A DNA stretch of 47,220 bases from Gammaproteobacteria bacterium (GTDB taxonomy: Bacteria; Pseudomonadota; Gammaproteobacteria; Granulosicoccales; Granulosicoccaceae). Made by a program: the position numbers and the translations under genes. The DNA lies in the NCBI GenBank assembly GCA_019634245.1, contig JAHQVR010000254.1, forward strand, positions 1-47,220. The letters are read 5' to 3'. The notes below the pieces were generated by a model. It had not been told where the DNA came from, did not search any database, and was given only the letters and a program-made list of their open reading frames with translations. Below are positions 7,028 to 16,273 of this stretch, one piece after another (the stretch's first letter is position 1; every line of letters begins with the position of its first letter).

Positions 7028-7978
7028 ATGGATTCACTGGTTCCACAGATCGACTTAAGTAATGCCAAACCAGCACCACAGCGTCAAGCAGCGAATGTCA
7101 TCGAGCTTGAAGCGGTGTTTAAAAAATACGGCAAGCTCAGTGTACTTAAAGGATTAACGTTAAGTGTGCGGCAGGGAGAGGTGTACGGCTTTCTGGGGCG
7201 CAACGGTGCTGGGAAATCAACGGCCATACGCATTTTAATGGGTGTGTCTAACTCTGATCGCGGCCGAGTATCACTCTTTGGCAGTCATAAAAAAAGCCAA
7301 ATCGTTAAACATCGCCAACGCATAGGATTTGTGGCTCAAGAGCAAAATTTCTACTCGTGGATGAATGCAAAAGCGCTGGGCAAGTTTGTAGGCGGCTTTT
7401 ACCCCAGATGGGATAAATCGCTCTATAGCCATCTTCTACAGAGTTTCGAGTTACCGAACGATAGACGAATCGCAGGATTTTCCGGAGGCATGAAAGCGAA
7501 GTTAGCACTGTCACTAGCACTGTCTTCAAAACCAGAATTGTTGCTGCTCGATGAGCCTACCGCTGGAATGGATCCGGTGGCCAGACGTGAATTTCTCGAT
7601 ATTGTGCACAGTCAGGCGCAACAGGAAGGCACGACCATTTTTTTCTCCACGCACTTAATGGGTGATATTGAAGCGGTTGCCAACCGAATTGGTATCTTGG
7701 ACAAAGGCCGCCTGATTTACGAAGGGCCGCTAAGCGCACTTAGCGATCGTATCGCTGCCTATTCTCGGCCTTCATCCAGTGCGGATGCCAGTGCCTTACC
7801 CGGTGAGTTAGCTCCTGGATCGTACGCCATCATTCGACAAACCGATGTTGCCGGCACTCTCACACAGGTCATTCAGTTCGCCGACTTTCCGTTAAAAGAG
7901 TTCGAACTGAATCCAGGTTGGCAACGATTACCCATGTCTTTAGAGGACATCTTCGTTGCTATCGTTTCTGGCACCTAA
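7028..7978 (+). CDS. ABC transporter ATP-binding protein (YtrB/NatA-like), partner of two permease-peptidase proteins
   Basis: 316 residues with all ABC motifs: Walker A 'GRNGAGKST' near residue 57, Q-loop 'GFVAQEQNFYSWM', signature 'FSGGMKAKLALSLAL', Walker B 'LLLLDEPTAGMDP' and switch His in 'FFSTHLMGD'. The 'GGFYPRWDKSLYSHLL' segment before the signature is typical of the YtrB/YhcH group of exporter ATPases. A C-terminal region of about 80 residues follows the nucleotide-binding core. The stop overlaps the next start (TAATG at 7976-7980), and all three genes in the set overlap, so they should form one complex. It probably powers export or a mechanical step for the two membrane partners. 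Confidence 0.92.
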   Translation: MDSLVPQIDLSNAKPAPQRQAANVIELEAVFKKYGKLSVLKGLTLSVRQGEVYGFLGRNGAGKSTAIRILMGVSNSDRGRVSLFGSHKKSQIVKHRQRIGFVAQEQNFYSWMNAKALGKFVGGFYPRWDKSLYSHLLQSFELPNDRRIAGFSGGMKAKLALSLALSSKPELLLLDEPTAGMDPVARREFLDIVHSQAQQEGTTIFFSTHLMGDIEAVANRIGILDKGRLIYEGPLSALSDRIAAYSRPSSSADASALPGELAPGSYAIIRQTDVAGTLTQVIQFADFPLKEFELNPGWQRLPMSLEDIFVAIVSGT

Positions 7979-9891
7979 TGGCGATGCACTACGGCACTCT
8001 AGCGCTTAAAGACATACGCGAGCATGGCCTCGCCTTGTTGTCCATGGCCGTCAGTATTTGCTTCGCCGTGTACTTACTGTTGAAGTCTGCGCAGCTTGGC
8101 GCATTTTCGATAAGCACTCTCGAAGCTGTCAGAAAATCACTGATCATGCTGTTTCCATTGATCACCTTCATCTTGGGCAATCGATTGATCGTCCGGGAAT
8201 ATCTGGGAAAAACACGACTGTTTGTCGAAGCGCTTCCCACTAAGCGCTACAAACCACTACTACAAAAATACGTTTTAGGCTTGTTCTATTTAGCTCTTGT
8301 GGCTTTAATGGTCGTGTCGATATCCACGTTTACAAGCTCTTTTGTAGACAACATAGACACTCGGCGTTTTCTACTTATTCTGACAAAAACACTCACTATC
8401 GTGCTGTTGTACTGGTCCGTGGTGTTTTGCTTTAGTTTTTGTGGTTTTATTAGAACTCTGCTGTATTTACTGTTGTTCGGTGCAGTATTTTTGGTCAACG
8501 GCCTACCTAATTTTGATGAAACCACCATCGGACCTTTCGCTCTGTTGGATGCCCAGCTGTTCACCTATGAACGCGAACACTTCCCCTGGCAGGATATTCT
8601 CGAAACACTGGGCCTGGCTGCATTGTTCAGCATTATCGGATTCGCTATTGCACTCTATAACGAAGGTTCGCTTACAGAAGCACTAGCCAAACCGCTAAGC
8701 CGACGAGATTTCGTGGCCACCGGCATTTTGGGTTTCACCCTATTTGTTTTGCTGAGCTCCCTATACGAAAATTTCGATAAGGAGCCGTATAACTTTGGCA
8801 ACAACTCGGTCCGACACGACGATGTGCCCGTCTCGGTGTTTTATATCGATCAAAGCTATCAAAGCGAAGGTGTGCGCCTGCTGGATGCTATTGCATTGGC
8901 GGCGCAGCATTTAAAAGACGATTTCAATATTAAACGATTACCAGAGATTCGGTTGGCTTTGGACGATACGTTGGAGCCTCACGATCTTGCACTGGATGAT
9001 ATTGATGGTATTTTAATCACGGCCAACTACGTTGGGTATGACGACTATCAGGTCGGTGTTCTACAAGCAGCTGTGTACCATCAATACTTCACAGCCGTGT
9101 CCGGACAACGAATCTACTTTGAGCCTTATCACTGGTTACTTGACGGTGTGGCGCGTTGGTGGGCTGTGCATCAAGTGCAACAGACCGGAGAGGAACAAAA
9201 GAATGAAATACTAAGCCGTGCGGTATTTGCATCTCGATTGTTCGAAACCCCAGACGAACTAGATATGGCCAACAACTGGCAATGGTTGGCCGACAAGGCC
9301 GGTTATCCGTCAGCAGAAGCGCTCGCCTATTCCGCCATACGCTACTTGGTTGAAACCTACGATCAAGATACGCTGGCAACATTGACCAACCGAATGTTAT
9401 GGAACAACTACCGCAGTAATAGTTTAGAGTCATTCAGCGAATATCGGTTTCCGTTTGAGTCCCGATTCGAAGAAGTCACTAGCATTACCTGGGTAGACTT
9501 TCAAACAGGCTGGCTAGCATGGTTAGAAGAACAGGCAAAAACACCAAAGATCAACGAGCTGCTGCTGCAGGTACCTTACTTTGCTACCGACATTAATGTG
9601 GAACTAGACAGTAATAACCAACGCTGGATAACCGCCAATTATACCCAAACAAACGAACAAAATTTTGAAGGTGGGTGCGTGTTAAGACACACCGGAATGA
9701 GCCCGTTCGATGCAGAATACGTCTCTCTTATTGAAGAAGGTGATGAGATTGCCTGCGATCAAGGAGAGAACACACACACTGTGAGCAGTTGGTATCCAGA
9801 AGGGGCCAGACTTTATATTTTACTTGAACACAATTCGCCCCTGTTTCATGAGCCCCTCAGACTCAATGCGGTTCGCTTGACAAGCCCATGA
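7978..9891 (+). CDS. ABC-2 type permease fused to a catalytically degenerate gluzincin-like periplasmic domain
   Basis: About 637 residues from ATG 7978, which overlaps the ATPase stop. Residues 1-265 show seven hydrophobic helices (around 16-36, 52-68, 98-120, 130-155, 158-175, 208-226 and 246-262). With a basic loop before the last helix, this puts the rest in the periplasm. The 370-residue C-terminal part resembles a peptidase MA/M1-like fold: 'LQAAVYHQYF' (364-371) sits where HExxH is expected, but only the second His (368) remains, and 'WLLDGVARWW' (386-395) replaces the usual W-L-x-E-G with Asp. So it probably lacks zinc catalysis and may be a structural or substrate-binding partner of the next gene. 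The fold assignment is by eye and by comparison with its neighbour. Confidence 0.8.
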   Translation: MAMHYGTLALKDIREHGLALLSMAVSICFAVYLLLKSAQLGAFSISTLEAVRKSLIMLFPLITFILGNRLIVREYLGKTRLFVEALPTKRYKPLLQKYVLGLFYLALVALMVVSISTFTSSFVDNIDTRRFLLILTKTLTIVLLYWSVVFCFSFCGFIRTLLYLLLFGAVFLVNGLPNFDETTIGPFALLDAQLFTYEREHFPWQDILETLGLAALFSIIGFAIALYNEGSLTEALAKPLSRRDFVATGILGFTLFVLLSSLYENFDKEPYNFGNNSVRHDDVPVSVFYIDQSYQSEGVRLLDAIALAAQHLKDDFNIKRLPEIRLALDDTLEPHDLALDDIDGILITANYVGYDDYQVGVLQAAVYHQYFTAVSGQRIYFEPYHWLLDGVARWWAVHQVQQTGEEQKNEILSRAVFASRLFETPDELDMANNWQWLADKAGYPSAEALAYSAIRYLVETYDQDTLATLTNRMLWNNYRSNSLESFSEYRFPFESRFEEVTSITWVDFQTGWLAWLEEQAKTPKINELLLQVPYFATDINVELDSNNQRWITANYTQTNEQNFEGGCVLRHTGMSPFDAEYVSLIEEGDEIACDQGENTHTVSSWYPEGARLYILLEHNSPLFHEPLRLNAVRLTSP

Positions 9892-11786
9892 TCAGATTAT
9901 TTACCAAAGAAGTTAGACAACTCCTACCGATCACCTTTCTCTGGGTGTCGATACTGATCTTAAATCTGGGTTATTTGCTCTACACCAAACGCTTCGATGA
10001 GGAGTCGTTTTATTCCTGGTGCGAAGACTATTGCGGCTTTACGGTGAGTGCCGAATTAGTGCTTCCATTTGTGGTGCTGATTTTTATCTTTGCCTACAGC
10101 CTATTTCCTCGTGAACACGACGAAGCCACCATAGATTTACTCTATGCCATGCCGATTTCTCGGATCGGTGTGTTTTTAGCTAAAGTGTTCGCAGCGCTTA
10201 GTATCATGTTCGTACTCATCGCCGTTGATCATCTTCTAAACCCGACACTGCTCGGCTTAAACAGATCCTCGATGGACGGGCAATTTTATCCAGATGTACT
10301 GATTCCCATGCTGATTCGGGATCTCATCTTCGCGTATGTGGTGCTGTGCTATGGAATCCTACTGTCCTGGTTCAGAACGATCGGTCTGATTCTGTTCATT
10401 GTCTATGTCATTGGCATCTCGATAGCTGAATCGGTATTCAGCAATGTGGGCGCCTTCAACCTCTTTACCTTCCACAACAACGATTATTTTGGCAAGGGTT
10501 TGGTATTAAACTGGTCAACCATCGTGCCGCATGTCATTGCCGCCACAACGGCGCTGGTGGCTGGTGGACTGCTGTGGATAAACACCGATTCTAAAAAGCA
10601 GCAGAAAACAAAACTTAATTCAAAATGGATCTCCATACCATTATCGATCATTGCGTTTATTACCCTTTTTGGGGTGATCACGGCCGATCTTAAACTGGGA
10701 GACTCCGCAGATACCACTCAACTGGTTGCCAGAGAAACAGACCACTATCGCTTTGTTTATAACGATCATGAGTCTGCTATAGCGGTACCTTTAATCGAAC
10801 AGGCCGATGCCGACTACCAAGCCATCGCGAACTACTTAGGTGTCACAAGCGATCCATACATTCAAACCGACTTAACCGACAAACTTTCACATGCCGCCGG
10901 CTTGGCTACCTGGAAAACCATAAAAATGGATTTGAAGATTCCGGACGACGGCTTCAATCAGCACGTGCTCGCTCACGAGTCGGTGCATGTATTCCAAGGT
11001 GTCGAATCAGAACGCGCCATGATGGAAGCGCGTGGTCACACCAAGTTTTTCAGTGAAGGCATGGCTGACTATGTCGCCCAGCGTATCGCACCTTATGACG
11101 CTGTGAAAGAGATCAATGAAACCGTTGGCGCTGCATCCTGGAAAATACAAAAAATACGCTTTGATGACATCGTAAATTTTGCCAGTTTTGAAACTCGGTT
11201 TAACCCCGAACTGGTGTATACCATGGGCAGTCTCTGGAGCGAAGCGCTGGTGAACACTTGTGGAGAGAGCGTACTGGGTGATGTGCTACGCAGCATGGGC
11301 CGAGACGATGCGCCACGTGGACTATCTGGCAAAGTGTTTTGGCAAGATACCCTTCAGCACATTAACTGTGAGTTGGAGAGCGTCAACGCCAGTTGGCGTG
11401 CACTCATGCAACAACAGTTGGATAACCACGACACACGCTGGGCCACTGAATTCTCAGAAATTACCTTTACTCCGAGCGACGATGGACAGCGTTTCGTTGT
11501 CCAATTGATAGCAAAGCCGCACCCAGATTTTCCGCAAGCGGTTAGTGATTACACTGCTGGTGCCTTTGACTTGCGCATTGCCAGCCAATCGCAGTTTTCT
11601 AAAAGTGGCGACTATTACATCAGGGGCAATATTGTGGATGACAGCAACCCGAACGCATTAGTCGTTGAATTCACTGTTTATACAGCCCGCATTCCTAACA
11701 ATCTGTATCGCTATCAGATTGGCGTATCCACCCACCCTGAGTCGTTCGGGTATTTCGGCCAGTGGCAGAAAGGCCGAACACCCTAA
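9888..11786 (+). CDS. ABC-2 type permease fused to a periplasmic zinc metallopeptidase (HExxH) domain
   Basis: 632 residues with ATGA overlap with the preceding gene. There are seven hydrophobic helices (around 12-31, 57-75, 94-114, 143-162, 165-181, 209-230 and 247-265); the loop before the last one is strongly basic ('SKKQQKTKLNSK'), so the C-terminal part should lie in the periplasm. That part carries 'LAHESVHVFQG' with H363-E364-x-x-H367 and 'FFSEGMADYVAQ' with E390, the three zinc ligands of a gluzincin, plus 'YTMGSLWSEAL' as in peptidase MA-like proteins. It should be an active peptidase, unlike its paralogous partner upstream. Fused ABC permease/M1-type peptidases of about 1200 residues are known from other bacteria; this is a shorter version split over two genes. 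Substrate unknown. Confidence 0.82.
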   Translation: MIRLFTKEVRQLLPITFLWVSILILNLGYLLYTKRFDEESFYSWCEDYCGFTVSAELVLPFVVLIFIFAYSLFPREHDEATIDLLYAMPISRIGVFLAKVFAALSIMFVLIAVDHLLNPTLLGLNRSSMDGQFYPDVLIPMLIRDLIFAYVVLCYGILLSWFRTIGLILFIVYVIGISIAESVFSNVGAFNLFTFHNNDYFGKGLVLNWSTIVPHVIAATTALVAGGLLWINTDSKKQQKTKLNSKWISIPLSIIAFITLFGVITADLKLGDSADTTQLVARETDHYRFVYNDHESAIAVPLIEQADADYQAIANYLGVTSDPYIQTDLTDKLSHAAGLATWKTIKMDLKIPDDGFNQHVLAHESVHVFQGVESERAMMEARGHTKFFSEGMADYVAQRIAPYDAVKEINETVGAASWKIQKIRFDDIVNFASFETRFNPELVYTMGSLWSEALVNTCGESVLGDVLRSMGRDDAPRGLSGKVFWQDTLQHINCELESVNASWRALMQQQLDNHDTRWATEFSEITFTPSDDGQRFVVQLIAKPHPDFPQAVSDYTAGAFDLRIASQSQFSKSGDYYIRGNIVDDSNPNALVVEFTVYTARIPNNLYRYQIGVSTHPESFGYFGQWQKGRTP

Positions 11787-11808
11787 TCGAGTCAGCCCCT
11801 ATTTGAAC

Positions 11809-12291
11809 CTACGCCCGTTTGAGAATCAACGGAAACGTATTATCACCATAGGTGCAAGTCATCGATATTTTGTCACTCGCTTTATTGACTGATCCAGTGC
11901 ACTGACCCGTTTTCGGCCGAGGCAGATTCGGGTGATTGTCAATGTATTTGGCTTTTATGGAGCGCCCAATGAGTTCCAAGTTGAGCTTTTCCTTAACCAC
12001 TACACCACCTCGTGTGCCTGATCGCCCAACATTCACTTTGCTGCCGGACTGGGAAAGAGAGACGTTCAACTCAGGGTGGTTGTCGTCCACCCAACCCCCA
12101 GATAGGTTTGGCAATGGATCGTCTTGGGGAGAAGTGGCATCGCCTTTGAGTGCACCGGGTAGTGATCCTCGCAGATCCCGCATCGATTCGCGCATCTCAG
12201 GGGACATTGACGAACAGCTACTCAGGACAGTTGCACAAAACAACACACTAATCCAGGACAGACACGGGTGCTTATAAAAACGCTGGTTCAT
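11809..12291 (-). CDS. Predicted lipoprotein of unknown function
   Basis: 160 residues. A signal peptide ends in the lipobox L-S-S-C at residues 23-26, with Ser following, so the product should be an outer-membrane lipoprotein. A helical, charged stretch ('PEMRESMRDLRGSLPGALK') follows, then a small domain with 'LSGGWVDDNHPELNVSLSQSGSKVNV' elements, two Cys (in 'TGQCTGSV' and 'SMTCTYGD') that could form a disulfide, and a short C-terminal strand. The pattern of a W, G-S-K-V and C-x-G suggests a lipocalin-like or META-like beta barrel, but I cannot name a family. It converges with the permease-peptidase gene (22 bases between stops). Confidence 0.75.
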   Translation of the reverse strand: MNQRFYKHPCLSWISVLFCATVLSSCSSMSPEMRESMRDLRGSLPGALKGDATSPQDDPLPNLSGGWVDDNHPELNVSLSQSGSKVNVGRSGTRGGVVVKEKLNLELIGRSIKAKYIDNHPNLPRPKTGQCTGSVNKASDKISMTCTYGDNTFPLILKRA

Positions 12292-12417
12292 GATTTACCT
12301 CAGCATTGCCAACTCAAGTAAATAGTACGAAGCCTTTACAGAGTTCGCAATAGATTTCGCCGTCAATAGCAGAACAGATGACAGAACAATGCCCACCGGC
12401 TTTAACCGTAAGGCTAA

Positions 12418-13653
12418 TTAAGCGCTGAGTTGACCCAGTTCGTGCCGAGCACCGTCCAACCATAGTGCCTGCGGGCGATCATCCCAGATTTCCAACCAAT
12501 GGGCCCGCATTCCAGGTGAGATTGCGCCCAGTGTCGTAAGCGTCAACCATTGTGCTGGTATCGAACTGCATAGAGTTGCGATGTCAGACCAGGCCAAGCC
12601 CCAGTCGCGCAACAATTGAATAGAATCAGATTGAGTCAAACAACTCCCGGCCAACGTACCGTCGGGCAAGGTTACAGACCCGGCGTGTTTTTTGACGGTG
12701 TAACTACCCAAACGGTAGTCTCCATCCGGCATACCCGCAGCCGCTGTTGCATCAGTGACACTATACAAACCCTTAATGGTCTGTCGAGCTAGCTCAAACG
12801 CTGCCCGGTCTACATGAATACCATCGGTGATAATTTCTGCGTAGTCAGAATGAGCCAAAGCGGCTAAAGCCAATCCACCGTTGCGATGCGACACGCCACT
12901 CATAGCGTTGTATAAATGAGTGACGCCACAACCGGATGCCAGCCACGACTGCGCCTGTGCCCAAGTACACAGACTATGCCCTAGCTGTGCTCTGACCCCA
13001 TATTGTGTGCACAAAGTCAGTATGCTCTGATCCGGCATAATCTCGGGTGCGAAGGTGATCACCTTGACCACCCCAGAAGAGAGCCAGACCTCCAACAGAT
13101 CCAGATCCAACGCCATTGCATAAGGCGGCTGTGCACCCAGTTTATCCGGATTTATAAATGGCCCCTCTAGATGTGCACCCAATAGCGTCGCCGCACCCAC
13201 ATCTGGTGATTGCATTACTCGCTTAACGCTATTGATAAATTCTGTAATGTCATCTGCCGGCGCTGCCACCGACGTGGCGAGTAAGCTGCCACAGCCATAA
13301 TGCGCATGGGTTTTCAGGGTGGTTCGGATGGCCTCATCGCCACTCATCACATCCATACCACCACCGCCGTGATTGTGACAGTCGATGGGTGCCGGTATAA
13401 AAATGGGTGTTTGTTCGGCGGCCTCTTTGGGTTGCATATCAGCAATCGTGATTTGAGAGGCCGAGTGGTTCGGTGAGCGCTCGAGCGTTTCAGTTAGCTC
13501 AACCACACCAGCGAACCAACCGCGTTCAGTCCACCATTTTCCCTCTATCGCCACGACACTCTCATCATTATCCGATATGACACATCCAAATCCTGGTAAA
13601 GCCACCCGCAAAGCGCTACGCTGAAGACTACAATTTTCAACAAGTAACACCAT
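12418..13653 (-). CDS. nagA: N-acetylglucosamine-6-phosphate deacetylase
   Basis: 411 residues of the amidohydrolase superfamily. Metal and substrate motifs: 'PIDCHNHGGGGMD' near residue 114, 'GAHLEGPFINPDKLGA' near residue 157 with the metal-binding Glu, 'RAQLGHSL' and 'VTHLYNAMSG' with the two His, 'ITDGIHVD' and 'SVTDATAAAG' with the catalytic Asp, and 'GTLAGSCL'. It deacetylates GlcNAc-6-phosphate to glucosamine-6-phosphate in amino-sugar and wall recycling. The N-terminal 110 residues diverge more than usual and no good ribosome-binding site precedes the ATG, so the start is uncertain. No nagB or transporter adjoins it. It is divergent from the lipoprotein at 13708. Confidence 0.9.
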   Translation of the reverse strand: MVLLVENCSLQRSALRVALPGFGCVISDNDESVVAIEGKWWTERGWFAGVVELTETLERSPNHSASQITIADMQPKEAAEQTPIFIPAPIDCHNHGGGGMDVMSGDEAIRTTLKTHAHYGCGSLLATSVAAPADDITEFINSVKRVMQSPDVGAATLLGAHLEGPFINPDKLGAQPPYAMALDLDLLEVWLSSGVVKVITFAPEIMPDQSILTLCTQYGVRAQLGHSLCTWAQAQSWLASGCGVTHLYNAMSGVSHRNGGLALAALAHSDYAEIITDGIHVDRAAFELARQTIKGLYSVTDATAAAGMPDGDYRLGSYTVKKHAGSVTLPDGTLAGSCLTQSDSIQLLRDWGLAWSDIATLCSSIPAQWLTLTTLGAISPGMRAHWLEIWDDRPQALWLDGARHELGQLSA

Positions 13654-13707
13654 TAGTGTAGGTTTTATTCTATGCTGAAAAGCATATTCGATACTGAGGT
13701 CTGTGCC

Positions 13708-14217
13708 ATGCGTCTTCTACTGATTTTTCTATTGGCATTCGGTGTATCCGCTTGCAGCGATAGCGGTGGCGGCGGCGCGGGTGATACCGACGGCGGTGGT
13801 GATGACGGACCCAGTGAACTGGATCCTTTTGTCGGGCTTTGGAATATCACAGGCAATTGGAATGGCTTTACTGGGGATGAAGCCTATATGGCCATACGCG
13901 AGCCAGACAGCAACAACGAATCTGCGGTACTTATCTACGACTTCGCAGGAGACAATCCTGATAGCGGTGAAAACTGCTACTTACCAGAATTTGATCCCGG
14001 CCGCTTATATGTCTCAGCAGACGACCGCATTTTTCTGGATCACAACTCGTTCAGTGATGCAACAGTAACCCTCAGTGCCGATGACCAGACCTTGACTATC
14101 GTCTTTTTTGATGCCAACGATATCAATGGCAATGGTGATTCCAACGAGATGCTCACGAGTACCGTCACCAGAACCACTGGCTTGTCTGAGATCGACCTAC
14201 AACCCCTGTGCTCGTAA
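13708..14217 (+). CDS. Predicted lipoprotein with Gly/Asp-rich linker, unknown function
   Basis: About 169 residues from ATG 13708; an upstream ATG at 13672 is in frame but gives an unusual leader. The signal peptide 'MRLLLIFLLAFGVSAC' ends in lipobox V-S-A-C. A low-complexity linker rich in Gly, Asp and Ser ('GGGGAGDTDGGGDDGPSE') separates the lipid anchor from a domain starting 'FVGLWNITGNW', with strands and the Asp/Asn-rich 'DANDINGNGDSNEM', which may bind calcium. Cys in 'GENCYLPEF' and in the final 'LQPLCS' could pair. It is the sort of exposed outer-membrane lipoprotein found in marine gammaproteobacteria. Function unknown. Confidence 0.75.
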   Translation: MRLLLIFLLAFGVSACSDSGGGGAGDTDGGGDDGPSELDPFVGLWNITGNWNGFTGDEAYMAIREPDSNNESAVLIYDFAGDNPDSGENCYLPEFDPGRLYVSADDRIFLDHNSFSDATVTLSADDQTLTIVFFDANDINGNGDSNEMLTSTVTRTTGLSEIDLQPLCS

Positions 14218-14224
14218 AAATCAT

Positions 14225-14262
14225 AAACTAAAAAACCACACGGCCCGCACACGGCCGTGTGG
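14225..14262 (-). terminator. Rho-independent terminator of the mipA-DUF3019-two-component operon
   Basis: Perfect 10-bp stem CCACACGGCC (14236-14245) / GGCCGTGTGG (14253-14262) with a 7-base loop. On the minus strand it is followed by a run of six T. It starts 12 bases after the histidine kinase stop. Confidence 0.8.
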
Positions 14263-14273
14263 CAGCTCACAGG

Positions 14274-15560
14274 TTACTTACCGCGAGAGTTTAGAAAACC
14301 CACTCGAAACTTCGCCCCTCCCAGCTCCTCACAGTGTTCGATGAGAAGTAATGCGTCATGCCACTCTGCGATGCGTTGCACAATGGCTAACCCCATACCA
14401 AAACCCATCGGGTTGCCTTTTGGAGAGCCTTGTCCGCCACGAACAAACGGCTTCAAAATACTGTCGCGTTCGGTCTCTGGAATACCTGGGCCATCGTCCG
14501 AGACAGTCACCCAAGTTCGGGTGCGGTCTGACTCAATACTCACGTTGACACTCTGCCCACTATAAGCAAGTGCGTTCTGCAATAGATTATTCAGGAGCAT
14601 CTCCACATAACTGGGATGTGCGGCCACTGGAAAGTCTTTTCCCGGTAATTGCCATTTTAGAGTCCGATCCGTATTTTGCCCAAACACTCGAACGCGCTCA
14701 TCCACCAGTGCCGATAGGCTCACTATTTGTGTATTGGGGTTCGACAGGCCTTGATCCAGTCGCGCATAGTTCAAAAGTACTTCCACTAATTTTTCCATTT
14801 CCAAAAGGTCGGTACTGATGCGCGCCAGATAGTCTGTTGCGCGCTCTGCATCATCCTCTTCGCTTAAGGCATCCACACCGAATCTCAATCGAGCCAATGG
14901 TGTACGCAGATCATGAGATACTGCATTGCTTAATAACTTATTATCTGAAACCAAGCCTTGTATTCTGCTGGCCATACGATTGAATTCAGACTCAATATCG
15001 TTCAGATAGCTGTACTGATGCGTAGAAACACGTTCTGTTAATCGCCCCTCACCAAAATGCCTCGCAGCCGCTCTCAATAAGTGAAGGCGACGCAGCAGCG
15101 GATACAACCACAACAGCATCAAGAGCACGATACCGACATAGAAAAGCACGGTGAGAAGCAAGCGAACGGGTAACGTCTGCCCCAATTCTCCAGGAGGAAC
15201 AATGGCCAGCACATAGGGCCAATTGGCTTGAGAAAAATACAGGGTGACGCCAGATTCCGACTCAATAACAATGGGTTCACCACTCGCTAAGGCTGTGCTC
15301 AACGATTCGGGTAGTGCTAATTGGTCTCGATCCATCACCAGCATGCTGGCACCGGGCTCAAGCACCCATTTGCCAATCGCTGCCTCCAGTGCCTGCCGCT
15401 CGGTAAAACTACTCGTGAGGTTTACCCCCAGCAAACGATACGGCTCTAACACATCCTGACTACCCTCATCCAGAGCCAGAAATATCCTATCCAACAACCA
15501 ACCCAAGCCAAAAACGGCTATCAGCACCACCACCAACAATGACAAGCTGAGCCGGCGCAA
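14274..15560 (-). CDS. Sensor histidine kinase, RstB-like
   Basis: 428 residues. A membrane helix at 5-23, a periplasmic sensing region of about 110 residues, a second helix near 132-155, and a HAMP-type linker ('AAARHFGEGRLTERV') lead to the phosphoacceptor box 'NAVSHDLRTPLARLRFG' with His216. The ATPase domain has 'LLNNLLQNALAYSG' (N box), 'VSDDGPGIPETERD' (G1) and 'GFGMGLAIVQRIAE' (G2). The arrangement resembles E. coli RstB. It should phosphorylate the response regulator encoded just upstream, with a 5-base gap. Signal unknown; the operon also codes for two envelope proteins, so an envelope cue is likely. Confidence 0.93.
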   Translation of the reverse strand: MRRLSLSLLVVVLIAVFGLGWLLDRIFLALDEGSQDVLEPYRLLGVNLTSSFTERQALEAAIGKWVLEPGASMLVMDRDQLALPESLSTALASGEPIVIESESGVTLYFSQANWPYVLAIVPPGELGQTLPVRLLLTVLFYVGIVLLMLLWLYPLLRRLHLLRAAARHFGEGRLTERVSTHQYSYLNDIESEFNRMASRIQGLVSDNKLLSNAVSHDLRTPLARLRFGVDALSEEDDAERATDYLARISTDLLEMEKLVEVLLNYARLDQGLSNPNTQIVSLSALVDERVRVFGQNTDRTLKWQLPGKDFPVAAHPSYVEMLLNNLLQNALAYSGQSVNVSIESDRTRTWVTVSDDGPGIPETERDSILKPFVRGGQGSPKGNPMGFGMGLAIVQRIAEWHDALLLIEHCEELGGAKFRVGFLNSRGK

Positions 15561-15565
15561 AGCTG

Positions 15566-16273
15566 TTACCAGGCATCAGGCGCTAGCATGTATCCCTTGC
15601 CGCGAATCGTTTTAATACGAGTTGGTTTTGAGGCATCATCGCCGAGTTTTTTTCGCAATCGGGAAATGCTAATATCGATAGATCGATCTAATCCATCGTA
15701 AGCAATACCTCGCATTTGCTTTACTAGATCTTCACGCAGAACAATGGAGCCGGCAGAGGATGCCAGTAAAGCCAGTAAATCGAATTCGTGAGATGACAGC
15801 TGTACATTCTCACCACCTAAAGACAATGTTCGAGAGGTTGTATCGATAGAGAGCTCCCCAACGGCAATAACCGAAGCATCTGCCAACGTTGCTTCTCTGC
15901 GAAGCAATGCCTTTAAGCGCGCCAGCAACACCTTTGGTCTGACAGGTTTGGTCAAGTAGTCATCGGCACCAGTTTCAAGCCCCTGTACCTCATTCGATTC
16001 ATCACCGAGCGCTGTAAGCATCAATATCGGATTTTTATAAAACGTACGCGACTGCTTACACACCTCAATACCATTTAACCCCGGTAGCATTAAATCCAAA
16101 ATAACGATGTCTGGATGATCGGATTTTATCAATTCAAGCCCAACATCCCCGCGGGAGGCTACAGTTACGAGATACCCATTAGAAATTAAATAATCGGCAA
16201 TCCAGGACGCCAATGAGGCATCGTCTTCAATGAGCATGACATGCTGTTTTTCCGTGCTCAAAACAATCTCCAA
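15566..16273 (-). CDS. OmpR-family response regulator, RstA-like
   Basis: 235 residues. The receiver domain has acidic pair 'LIEDDAS', phosphoacceptor Asp60 in 'DIVILDLMLPGLNG', the 'MLTALGD' Thr switch and 'DDYLTKPVRP' Lys. The C-terminal winged helix has 'LSSHEFDLLALLASSAG', 'RSIDISISRLRKKLGDD' and 'IKTIRGKGYML'. The annotated start overlaps the DUF3019 stop by 16 bases, so translation is probably coupled. It likely regulates its own operon; a direct repeat that could be its binding box lies upstream of mipA (17557-17571). Confidence 0.94.
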   Translation of the reverse strand: MEIVLSTEKQHVMLIEDDASLASWIADYLISNGYLVTVASRGDVGLELIKSDHPDIVILDLMLPGLNGIEVCKQSRTFYKNPILMLTALGDESNEVQGLETGADDYLTKPVRPKVLLARLKALLRREATLADASVIAVGELSIDTTSRTLSLGGENVQLSSHEFDLLALLASSAGSIVLREDLVKQMRGIAYDGLDRSIDISISRLRKKLGDDASKPTRIKTIRGKGYMLAPDAW

